Source: Pisolithus tinctorius
Lineage: Eukaryota > Basidiomycota > Agaricomycetes > Boletales > Pisolithaceae
Assembly: GCA_024663395.1 (NCBI GenBank)
Contig: JANFAH010000069.1
Span: 210,882 to 274,881, forward strand
DNA: 64,000 nucleotides
Direction of reading: 5' to 3'
In this document: positions 46,200-55,065 of the stretch, one piece after another
How the letters are laid out: every line of letters starts with the position of its first letter
Position numbering within the stretch: the first letter of the stretch is position 1
Program-made: the position numbers and the translations under genes
Notes under the pieces: model-generated
What the model was told of the DNA's origin: nothing
Database searches by the model: none
What the model saw: only the letters and a program-made list of their open reading frames with translations

Positions 46200-47441
46200 T
46201 AATACACCCGCCCCCGGGCAGTCCACAATGCGGTGATTTTTTCTCGTGCTTATCAGTTCACAGTAAATATTTATAGTGTTTGTCTCATAATACGTCGACG
46301 AAGTAAGCATGAAGAAGAAGAAAAGTAAATAACATTCGCTCTGCGACAGCCACGATTTTTGTGGATTTCGTTGCATGTAGTGTATCGAATCCCTTGGTCG
46401 TCGTATTTAACCAAAGCCTCTAGCGTTGAACGTTCAAGAGCTTGGGAAAACTGAATTGTGAGGGTAGCCTGGACCCGCTGAGAAAGAAGCTGCGTACGCC
46501 TACATGTTCCGTGACACGGCGGCCAGCTCGATACCGTAATGTAGTCTGTTCCTACTCGGTCAACTAGGCCAACCGGCGATGGGCGGTGCCACAAGAAGTC
46601 AGAAGGTGTGCAGCTAGATGAGATTTAACTGACAGACCAGAGCTGGTATGAAAGCGGCGAGGTATACCAAACCAACTTGACTGGAATCAAGGCCCCATAT
46701 ATCAGCTTGTAAGTGTAACGAAGGTTTCCGCACAAGGGCGGCTTCGGAATCTTGTGGCATCCCGGCCAGCGACCGACGGCCTGAAATTCGGGTGTGATGA
46801 GTCCCGGTTCCAAAACATTTGTTTGGTCAGATATCGCTGTCGTCACCGTCGGGACAAAGTCGACGCCCCACCCGATAGCTTCATGTCTTTCGATCACGAG
46901 AAGACGGGCAGGGAGATTCAATGCCACACATATTGATCTGAAAATGGACGGTTCGTGGAAGCCAAAACGGGAGTAAAGTGCATGGGTTCGCGAGGACCTA
47001 CTGTCTTTCATTCCGTCCCGGACATCCCCAGAACCGCTGGGCCAATCGACAGTAATCGCCATTGGCTTGTCAGAGGAACATCGCTATTATGTAAGCCTAA
47101 TCTCTAAAGCGCACAGGGCAGACGAGCCTGGAAGAAGACGACGACGACGCACGACATGAAAGCCCTGCTCGAGTATGAAAGCCATGGTCAGGGGCTGCTG
47201 CAGCGATATGAAAGATCCTGGACCTGGACCTATGGTTGATCGTTTTCTTGAAAACGATATGCGATTTCACCCGGACGAACGATTCCGAAACTGACGCCTT
47301 TGTGTTCGAGCGAAGACATGATGACTCATCAGCGAATTCACGCCACTCGGGTGTCGCTAGTCGAAGCTGGCACTATTAGGTAGGAGGCTCTTATCATGTC
47401 CTCAAACTCCGCCAACGATTTTCAGCAGAAAGGTATTGATG
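46000..47441 (-). repeat. Right arm of the 1.44-kb inverted repeat
   Basis: Reverse complement of 35086-36530. Its inner end lies inside the F-box gene: from the codons LLDALL onward the two loci are nearly identical, while just before this point they are only distantly similar. Its outer end abuts the H+-ATPase pseudogene. The 145-codon frame of the other arm is present at 47062-46625. Confidence 0.92.
46625..47062 (-). CDS. 145-codon frame, second copy, unknown
   Basis: Same frame as in the left arm of the repeat, with two residue changes (S for R and similar). It is convergent with the F-box gene. Coding is uncertain for the reasons given for the first copy. Confidence 0.3.
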   Translation of the reverse strand: MAITVDWPSGSGDVRDGMKDSRSSRTHALYSRFGFHEPSIFRSICVALNLPARLLVIERHEAIGWGVDFVPTVTTAISDQTNVLEPGLITPEFQAVGRWPGCHKIPKPPLCGNLRYTYKLIYGALIPVKLVWYTSPLSYQLWSVS

Positions 47442-48490
47442 AACTTGCTGGTGTCGGAAACTATCCATACACACGGTCCCTTGTCCGCCAATGACATTGT
47501 TCTTCTCGCTGCATATGCATCTCGCATGGAGAACCACGGTGAGGATACCAACCAGACAATTGACGACGCTCTGGCTCTCGGTGTCAAGATCAAGGTGCTC
47601 AAGGATGGTCCTTCCCCTGGAGGCAAACGTATGAACTCGTTCTCGATGCCGGTGGTTTAGCTGGTGTCTTCCCCGAACATCGTGTAGTGATGGTGCTAAC
47701 GACGCTAACTTGCTCTTTCCCGCGCCAACGTCGGCATTGCTGATGAGGGCGCCTCTGACGCTACTTGAGTTGCTGCCGATATCGTCCTTACGCAACCCAA
47801 TCTCTCCACTATTGTCTAGCTATCCGAGGCTCCCCTGTGTCCTTCCAGCATATGCGTGACTACTCTGTCTACCTTGTGCCCTGACTATCCGTATTGTCGT
47901 CTGCTTCGCTATTCTCGCGTTCGCGTTTGGCTACGACTTCCTTTCGTGGCGCCGAGCATGCCCTGCTCAACGATACCACTGTCATGACCCTCTCCGACGA
48001 CCGCATCTTGCCTTCGATGACGCCAGATTCGTGGACGTGCGTATTTTCCCTTGGTCCTATGACATCGTTTATTCATTATGTCCAGTATCGCCCTCGTTCT
48101 TCAACGATAAATCCGGCGTTACACTAACCTCGAGCAGCAATGACCCTCAACTGTACATAATTGTATACCTCCAGGTTGGGATCGATCTCTCAAGCGTCGA
48201 TTTTCGTCCCCCGTTTGCATGGGCTCTTCTTCATGGAATGCCACTTATGCTCTCACGAGTGCATCCTGCGTCACTATACTTGTTTCATCGTGTTTCATCG
48301 ACGGTCGCTGCTTATGCCCATTGGGTTTCACGACCATCGCTGGGTCGGCATTATTGGGTCTGAGTAGGTTTCCATGTCAAATGTTTGGCGTACACTCGAG
48401 CTTATCTGTCGTCGTGGAAGGTCATCTGGTTTGTTCCCCCCGATTGGATTAAGTTCGCGATGAAGGCTACAATCATAAGAAGATGCGCGA
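47437..48490 (+). pseudogene. Broken C-terminal third of a plasma-membrane H+-ATPase (P-type)
   Basis: Fragments in all three plus frames follow the fungal proton pump in order: GPLSANDIVLLAAYASR (47.48 kb); GVFPEH, then LSRANVGIADEGASDAT and AADIVLTQPNLSTIV (47.66-47.82 kb, hinge and start of the membrane part); LLNDTTVMTLSDDRILPSM and TPDSW (47.97-48.03 kb); ISQASIF and LHGLFFME (48.19-48.24 kb); VIWFVPPDWIKFAMKATII (48.42-48.48 kb). Frameshifts, stops and a degraded TGDGANDAP loop show that it is dead. The catalytic N-terminal two thirds are absent. The left end coincides with the boundary of the 1.44-kb inverted repeat. The intact family pumps protons across the plasma membrane. Confidence 0.87.
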
Positions 48491-49173
48491 ACGCCACTCC
48501 CTCACTGTTGCCACCCGATTTTCACTCGGATTCCCCCCCGCATCGGTGTTAATCGGCCAGGACTTACCTAATACCCGGACGACGAAAGCGAAAGCGCCAC
48601 GATCGAAAACGTGCTGTTGACAAGTGCGGTTAGGCCCGATAATCCACGACAAAGGCAATATCCACACCGCGAAAATGGAAAGTGCGTCTTCCAATACTGC
48701 CGTAGGCGACGTTTACCTGGCATGAAGTTCTGCATACGAGCAAGATCCTGACCTTGAAGCTTGACCAGTTGTCGCAATGCTCTCGCCTTTCGAACCCCTT
48801 GGATGGTGTACTTATTCTTATCGAAGGAGTCTAGCAGGAACTAGCCCAACGAATGTCGCCGAACAGCTCTAAATCCATTTCTTTGTTAACCCCTCTTCTT
48901 TGTGTCCTCCGTGACTTATAAGGTCCTTCACCCTTGGGGCCGCGCCACTAGGATTTCGAGCTCATACAACCCATGTCCCAAGTCGATTTACGACATATCC
49001 GCACTCGCATGCGGCGTGGAACGCCGCAGGCCGTTCCTACAGGCGGCCCTACATACAAGCCCTTTCATCCCTATGCAAAGATCGCGCCAGACGCCCTGTC
49101 CTGAGGTACCCTTTTCGGCTGTTGCACCCACGTTTCGTCGTTGACGGTATAAACAGCCGAAACACGCCGAGAG
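48491..49173. other. Region between the H+-ATPase pseudogene and the GMSSDESD gene
   Basis: A minus-strand frame (48777-48568, extending back towards 48.83 kb) reads GVRKARALRQLVKLQGQDLA, basic and helical but not recognised. No start or splice context is convincing. The last 100 bases are presumably the promoter of the gene at 49174. Confidence 0.35.
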
Positions 49174-52100
49174 ATGGCACGTCGCAAGGCAAAATGTCAA
49201 GGTCCGTTGCCAACTCCGCCCCCTAGCCATCCTCGAGCCTCTAGTCATGACAAGGTTCGTTTTATAACTCTGTTTGTAATTACTAACCAGCACATGACAT
49301 TCGTCTTAACAGGATGCATCAGACATGAATGCTAAACCCATCGAGGATACCGTCGCGGAAGAACCCACACCCCCAATGTCACCGACGAAGCGCTTTCTTT
49401 CTTCATCTGCAGGCGCATTGGTGGGGTTTTTTAACAAGATAAGCGTGGTGCACTCGGAGAAAATGTACGTCGTTAATTGTCGTCTCTGGCATTAGACTTA
49501 CGCTTGATTTTGTGTGCGTCAGACGGCTTCAAACACAGCAGATACCAATGCACCGCAGCATGAACGTCGCGAGGGGGATAATTTGAAGGTGATTTTTTTT
49601 TGTCTAGTGTTTTCAAGCGTACCAGTATTCCTATAGGTTACAGGAAGAAAAAGGGGCCGAGAGGAAGACGAGAAAGGCAGTGAAGACGACTGCGACCATG
49701 ACAAATCTGAAGATGTTCCTACATTACGTCCCGATTTTTTTCGGGTCAGAAAACGCAGAAGGGAGGTGGACCTAGAACGAGAGCAACCCACCCCCTGGCA
49801 GCTGAGCCTACTGCTGACGTGGACCTGGAGGGAGACATTGGAGATGTTCAGGAGGTGCCTGCACCTTCTGGATCTGGAGCAAGTAACACTAACGAGGCCA
49901 CGGATGACATGCAGGATCCCCCTAGAACTGAGTCAATGAAGGGATCTATTCCTGGTACTGATGACCAAGCTGATGGGGAGGGAGAGAGACGACGACGGCG
50001 ACGACGATGACAGGGAAGTCTCTTGCGGAGCTACCTCCAGCGAGGGCGGGGAAGACGGGGAGGAAGCTTTTTCTAACGTCAACATTCGTACCACTGACGA
50101 CCAGGCTACCGAGGAGTTCGATCCCGCTGTTGGTGACAGCATTGGAGTTGGACCCGGCGAAGGCGAGGAACAAGAGGATGAAGGAGACTCAGGCTCAGAC
50201 TCTCGCTCGGACATTGGCTCGGAAGATGATGGTGGTATGAATGACGACGGTATGCCTGGAAATACCTTTCAGTTGATGGACGTCGAGGTAAGCTTAGATC
50301 TTGGGCGCAAGTCTGATATCCTACACTAAATTCGGATTTTTCATAGTCATCAAGCGTGCCAGAACAGGGTGGGGAGCATTATGAAGCAGGAGATCTGACC
50401 GCTGTGAAGGGGAAAAACAGGGCACGTACTGCGTTTGGTGTTTCTGCCCTTTCTGGACGTAAATCTTTTGTAGGCTGTTGACGTCCGTACGGGACCCTCT
50501 AAATCCGTGCTCGCACGAGTCGTGAAGGACTCAAACTCGGGGGTAGGAGATCTGATTGCTATGAAGGGGAAAAATAAGGTACGTACTGAGTTTGGCATTT
50601 CTGGCGTTTCTGGACGTGAATCGCTTCGTAGGCTGTTGACGTCCACGCGGGACCCTCTAAATCCGTGCTCGCAGGAGCCATCAAGGACTCAAACTCGGGC
50701 TCGGGCTCGGGCTCAGACTCGGACTCGGACTCAGACACTACTGAGGAAGGCGATGGTGGTATGAGTGACGACGATATGCTTGGAAATACCTTTCAGTTGA
50801 TGGATGTCGAAGTAAGCTTGGATCTTGGGCGCAGATTGATATCCCATACCGAATTCGGATTTTTCATAGACATCAAGTGTGCCAGAACAGGGTGGGGAGC
50901 AATCAGAGTTTGCTGTGAAGAGTAAAAATAAGGTACATACCGAATTTGGTGTTTCTGGCCTTTCTGAACAAGGACTACTTCGTAGGCTGTTGGCGTTCAC
51001 GGACCCTCCAAATCCGCGCGTGCAAGAGATGTCAACAATACAATGACGGTTTGCACTGGTCTAAGTCCACACACCGATAGCTAATGGGCCTTGCAGGTTG
51101 CCACCGTTAGACCAAAACGCGGTCGAGTTGAAGATGTCGCTAGTGTGAAAGGGAAATCCAAAGTTTGTTTTCACCTGTGGGTCGCTCGATCTGTGGCTTA
51201 CAAGCCCTCATAGGCTCCAGGCCCTGATCCTCTTACTTTTTCTCAGCCTCTCGAGGACAGTTTTTTTACGCCCCCTCCGCTGGTTCCTCAACCACCTCCT
51301 CGACCATCTGGAGGATCTACTCCTGGTCGAAAGACAGGCTGTCAGGCAGAGTGTAATGACAAAACCAATCAGCGTCCCCAGCCACAGTCAATGGTAGCTC
51401 GTTACCTTGTGTTCCAATTGCTGTCATTCTCATATCAATAAACTTAGAATACCAGCCCTGCGAGGATACGCGAGTTACAAGACCTCCAGGACAGCATCGA
51501 GAGTAAGATTCGAGCAAACATTTGGCAGGAACTTGGGAAGATCGTGAGTCTTCTGTCGCCGTCGCGTTAGAGAAGGCACTTCCAGGTCTGACGAATCAAT
51601 CCGCTGAGAATGGCGCCGGGACAAGCCCATCACAAACGAGTAAGTCTACCTCTAAGAAGATAAAGAAACTCCCGAAACCCCGAGCACCAAGTTACAATGA
51701 ATTCAAGGTAGACGAGCCAGACACACATGTACCCCAGAACCGCTGACAAATTCGGCGTCTAGAAATCTGTTCGGGAGCTCGGCAAGAGCTTTTGGGCATA
51801 GAAGACCACGAAGATCTGCCACGGTCCGTCGGTCGGAGGGACATCAGTGCATGGGATCCCAAGGTGGGCCATGCTGCACAGTCGAAGATTTTCGCATAGA
51901 CCTGGAAGGTTTGCCACGCTCTGAGTGGAACAAATCTGCTGCTTGTCTTCACCCAAGAGTATCTGAAATGTCACCGAGGTCGCCAAGGAGAAAACCATAC
52001 ACTGGAATACGTTGAAGGCGTGGTTGACTCATGTAATGACATTAAGAACGCGGTACAAGGTCAAAGAACTGGATGACGAGGATAAAACGGAACGTAAAGC

Positions 52101-52727
52101 TCGAAATCGTCGTCGTCAAAGAAAGCACGAGGTAAGCTACTAACTACCTACACATGTTTTCGCATATCTAAGACTGTTGAAGCTCTACGGCCGTTGTCTG
52201 CAGACTGCCTATGAATACGGGGAAATCAAAGATCGTGCAGTCGCTATAGTGGAATCGCTTGGCCAAGATGGCATGAGTTCTGATGAATCTGACCACGAAG
52301 GTCACCGGGGCGAGGCGACGTACTACATCCTGGAGAAGGACTGGCGCTCTAAACAAGTCACTGCTTGGCTACGAATGCTGGATTCCCTCCACCTGCGCCT
52401 CCGATACAATGGTAAATGGCAGACAACAGCTGGTGCCTGGCCACACTTTAGGACGGCTAGTTTAAATGAGAGCAAGGCACCTCCAGTGAAAGGGCTACCT
52501 ATTGATTTCTACTCTCGTAACTGGTATGGGGCTCAGAACGCATTCGTGAGGGAGCAACTGCAGGCAACAAACCAATCTGATACTCTCGCAATACCATCGC
52601 AGCATGCGAAGTAAGTACGCTCGCTTGATTGTGCAGAGCACCTGACTGAACCTGTTGCCTCGACAGAATCGCAGAGAAATACAATCTTTCCGACCGTCGG
52701 GTCGTCCACGGACGCATGTTCTCTTGA
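49174..52727 (+). pseudogene. GMSSDESD gene, left-arm copy, frameshifted
   Basis: Starts at 49174 (MARRKAKCQGPLPTP) and ends at 52725-52727. About a dozen exons are separated by about 50-60-nt introns. Order: basic start; acidic Ser/Asp/Glu-rich middle; a twice-repeated module FQLMDVE, intron, SSVPEQGGE, and repeated AVDVxxGPSKSVLA exons; helix RIRELQDLQDSIESKIRANI; a C-terminal domain with LTHVMTLRTRYKVKE, basic RKARNRRRQRKH, then SLGQDGMSSDESD, WRSKQVTAWLRMLDSLHLR, GLPIDFYSRNWY. I recall this C-terminal pattern from abundant hypothetical proteins of mushrooms; no function is known to me. Against the right arm this copy has 1- and 2-base losses near 51.78, 51.87, 51.94 and 52.01 kb, a 1-base gain near 52.19 kb and a 2-base gain near 51.26 kb, so it is broken. 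Confidence 0.72.
50200..51030 (+). repeat. Tandem exon-intron duplications inside the GMSSDESD gene
   Basis: Two intertwined repeats. Module 1 (acidic SDSDS exon, FQLMDVE, intron with TTCGGATTTTTCATAG end, SSVPEQGGE exon) lies at about 50.20-50.40 and 50.70-50.92 kb. Module 2 (exon end KGKNK, intron GTACGTACTG...CTTCGTAG or variant, exon AVDVxxGPSKS) occurs at about 50.40-50.51, 50.56-50.68 and 50.93-51.03 kb. Introns are duplicated with their exons, so this is DNA-level segmental duplication. The same structure is present in the right arm. Confidence 0.82.
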
Positions 52728-53070
52728 ATGGAACCTGGTGGTATAAACTTTCGACTCTTGCGCCGCTGCCAATGCACATGTAGATCATATTTCCATGATC
52801 CTGAAATACTAATGTCGTCATAGCCTGTCCCTTCAGCCAACACATTCAGCTAGTGCTGTGGAAACTTTTTTTCCTTTTCTCTTAAATGAATTGTATTGTG
52901 CGAGAAATGTAAAACTGTGAACTAGAAGATAGCACTGTCTCCGACGGCAGGTACCTTGTTTACGGCTGTGCCATCGTGACGATCCGTGAAACAGACGAGT
53001 TGCAACCGTGAGGTCTCCGACGTGCGTGTTATTAAAAAGTGATAAAGCGTCCGGCCGTGGGCCACAACGC

Positions 53071-53367
53071 TCACATCGAGTCGAAGCAACATATATCGAT
53101 TCGTCGGGCTCGAGAGATCAACATTTCATTTAGATTCCATGGCGTTGAGCTTACGGTTACATTTCTTCCATGATGTACGACGATGAACGACAAAATTGAA
53201 TAAGTCCCTTTGAGAGGCACGTTGTCAAAGGAAAACATGCCACATGTCAATGATGTGTATCCGTTTTCTTTCTTTTCGACCGGGTTCTGCTTCCGAAGCC
53301 ATCGTATCCGGGTAATCAAAGCAACTCGAGGAAGATTCATGGTGGTGGGCAAAACGATGTGCGGCAA
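53071..53367 (-). CDS. 98-codon frame, left-arm copy, unknown
   Basis: Opens MPHIVLP and ends RIDICCFDSM; the frame continues upstream (VVELKTQLDG) without a start. Blocks MFSFDNVPLKGTYSIL and FIVVHHGRNVTVSS look like beta strands. It is identical in length to the right-arm copy, with one Thr/Ala change. No family is recognised and it may be an exon of a longer gene. It lies in the 1-kb gap between the GMSSDESD and NLRSRG genes. Confidence 0.35.
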   Translation of the reverse strand: MPHIVLPTTMNLPRVALITRIRWLRKQNPVEKKENGYTSLTCGMFSFDNVPLKGTYSILSFIVVHHGRNVTVSSTPWNLNEMLISRARRIDICCFDSM

Positions 53368-53546
53368 CCCATCGAGCTGTGTTTTGAGTTCGACGACTTT
53401 CGTTCGATTTCGAGTTGTTTTTACTTACAACTACATTATTCTAGGATAAGGAATTCCGAACGACGACAGAGTGACGTTGTACAAACGCTCTGCCTCTTCG
53501 AGAAGACGGAGAGGAAGCAACTCTATCACAACGTCGCACCGAAGTG

Positions 53547-53560
53547 AGCTCTAGAGCTCA
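53547..53560. repeat. 14-bp perfect palindrome GAGCTCTAGAGCTC, left arm
   Basis: Lies upstream of the NLRSRG gene; the same sequence is in the right arm near 60,807. In the third copy (about 34,884) it has one changed base pair step and marks where homology to the arms ends. It may be a duplication breakpoint signal. Confidence 0.7.
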
Positions 53561-53754
53561 TGTTTTTTACCCGTAGAGTATAGGCTTGCGCCGCCAACCA
53601 GCTTCGGTGCCAGTACCGCCATCAAGAACGCGTGGTACCCAACTGGGCTCCGCTCTGGGGTCATCGGCACGATGGCATCTTGCCTAGCCGAAGTTCACCT
53701 GCACAAAGACTCTTTCTCTGCAATGAACAAAGGTGAGCACGTGAGCATACTTCG

Positions 53755-53761
53755 TATAAAT
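53755..53761 (+). promoter_or_regulatory. TATA box of the NLRSRG gene, left arm
   Basis: TATAAAT stands 41-47 bases before the ATG at 53802. The upstream in-frame ATG at 53760 overlaps the box itself and so would normally lie outside the transcript, which decides the start at 53802. The same box is conserved in the other two copies. Confidence 0.6.
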
Positions 53762-53801
53762 GGACCCCACCCTCACCACTCTTCTCCGTCTCTACTACAC
53801 A

Positions 53802-54538
53802 ATGTCTCCTATCACTCGCGGTATGGCTCGCAAGGGCATCAGGCGCTACGCACCGTATAACCTGCGTTCTCGTGGTCCTAACCAAACTTTCTTAGACCTG
53901 TCCAGTCTGCCGTCTACACCCAGAACTCCAGTTCGTCTGCCCAACGTCGCCAGTACTCGTGCTGGTGTCCCCGCCCTTCCGCCCCCCATTCGTGCTGCAG
54001 AGGGCAACCCCCTTGCAAATGCTGTGAGGAAACAATGAGAAACCTTCGAGATGTTTGCTGACCACTGACCACTGATTATAGAATGAGTTCATCTGTCCCG
54101 ACGTTCGAAAGGCCATACAAGATGGCGTACGGCCGTGTGCTACATCTATAGTTGCCTTTGTGCCTTCGTGGCTGAATCCTGTTGTAGGAGGTCATTGGTT
54201 ACGGGATCAAGCTTAGATTTGTTCGTGATTGCCTTGAACTGGCAAAAGCCGGACGAAGAGAAAAAGAATATGTGAGCATCGCCACACACCATCGTGATCC
54301 CCTACTGATGATACTGATAGGCTTCAGGCTCTGGAGGCTGGCAAGGTCATCTCACGGGAGAGACTCGTACGTATTTTCTCTTCAGTTGTTGTGATTTATG
54401 TTCATGATCGTGATGAAGGACATGTTTGGGCAAGGCGCTGTCAGCTATGTTGAGGCATGCATGGAGATCGCAGCGGGTGTTATTGTTATGGCTGACGAGA
54501 TACATAAGTGCGGATTTTCAGCAGTTGACAAGGAATAA
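53802..54538 (+). CDS. NLRSRG small gene, left-arm copy, five exons
   Basis: Exons can be joined in phase throughout. MSPITRGMARKG...NPLANA, intron GTGAGG...TTATAG, NEFICPDVRKAIQDG, intron GTACGG...TTGTAG, EVIGYGIKLRFVRDCLELA...REKEY, intron GTGAGC...CTTCAG, ALEAGKVISRERL, intron GTACGT...ATGAAG, DMFGQGAVSYVEACMEIAAG...FSAVDKE, stop 54536-54538. The product is about 165 residues. The basic N-terminus with PYNLRSRGPNQ and a Pro-rich PSTPRTPVRLP region suggests a DNA- or chromatin-associated protein; the C-terminal half is helical. The family is not recognised. Its last exon is antisense to the tiny gene on the other strand. Confidence 0.68.
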
Positions 54539-54693
54539 CCACTCACCCGTTTTGGCAGCATGTAACCTGCCAATGGCGCATCGTCAACTTCTAATACTTG
54601 ACCTGCCGAAGGGCCCTGACAATGATATTTACTACGGGACGTCGCTCCTAGCTTGTAATTATTGATACTCGTGACGACAGTCCAATCGAAAGA
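54382..54693 (-). CDS. Tiny TATA-led two-exon gene, left-arm copy
   Basis: ATG at 54693 (MSFDWTVVTSINNYKLG). Exon 1 ends LAGYMLPKR at a strong donor GTGAGT. An acceptor CAACATAG leads to LTAPCPNMSF and a stop at 54382, about 71 residues. A TATAAAT box lies about 100 bases upstream at the repeat boundary (54790-54796). It overlaps the last NLRSRG exons antisense. A single-frame reading without splicing gives 83 residues. Function unknown; coding moderately likely because start, donor and box agree. Confidence 0.4.
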
Positions 54694-54789
54694 CATTCCT
54701 GCTTTCGGCAACTCCGGATGCGCACTACTCGCGATGATTCACAACTTGTTGGAGCTCGTAGTCCGATACGGTCGACAAGATGCCGGGCA

Positions 54790-54796
54790 TTTATAC
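54790..54796 (-). promoter_or_regulatory. TATA box exactly at the inner boundary of the large inverted repeat, left
   Basis: Reads TATAAAT on the minus strand, facing outward from the transposase segment into the arm. The counterpart is at 59564-59570. The homology between the arms stops one or two bases beyond it. Confidence 0.5.
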
Positions 54797-55065
54797 CCTA
54801 ATGTCATCCGTACTCGCCCTAGAGTCATAGGATATGCGTTCGACTCACAGGCACGAAACCGAAACGTGTGCCAGCAGAGTAAAGAAAAATATCTTTCATT
54901 GTATGTACCCCACTGCTAGGACAGCTAGGTACCCCAGCAACCACATGAATATGGATTCCCTTCTACCGTCTACTTGGTACATTCCAGTACTTCGGCTTCA
55001 ATATCATGTGGAATATTGGTTTGAGAATATATGTCCTGGTTAGACCATTAGTTTGTGCCTTCATT

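Larger units (their letters stand above)
50371..54797 (+). repeat. Left arm of a large inverted repeat (at least 4.4 kb)
   Basis: Reverse complement of 59563-64000. The match continues to the right window edge, where 64000 pairs with 50371, so the full arm is longer and may include 49.17-50.37 kb. The inner boundary is at the TATACC of a TATA box. Identity is very high by eye; differences are mostly 1-2-base indels. The arm contains the 3' part of the GMSSDESD gene, a 98-codon frame, the NLRSRG gene and a tiny TATA-led gene. Confidence 0.95.

Noticed and set aside
35086..47441. The 1.44-kb repeat as a transposon with terminal inverted repeats
   Set aside because: The two ends of the unit (GCCTATTAGA and CATCAATACC) are not complementary and no target-site duplication is seen at either arm.
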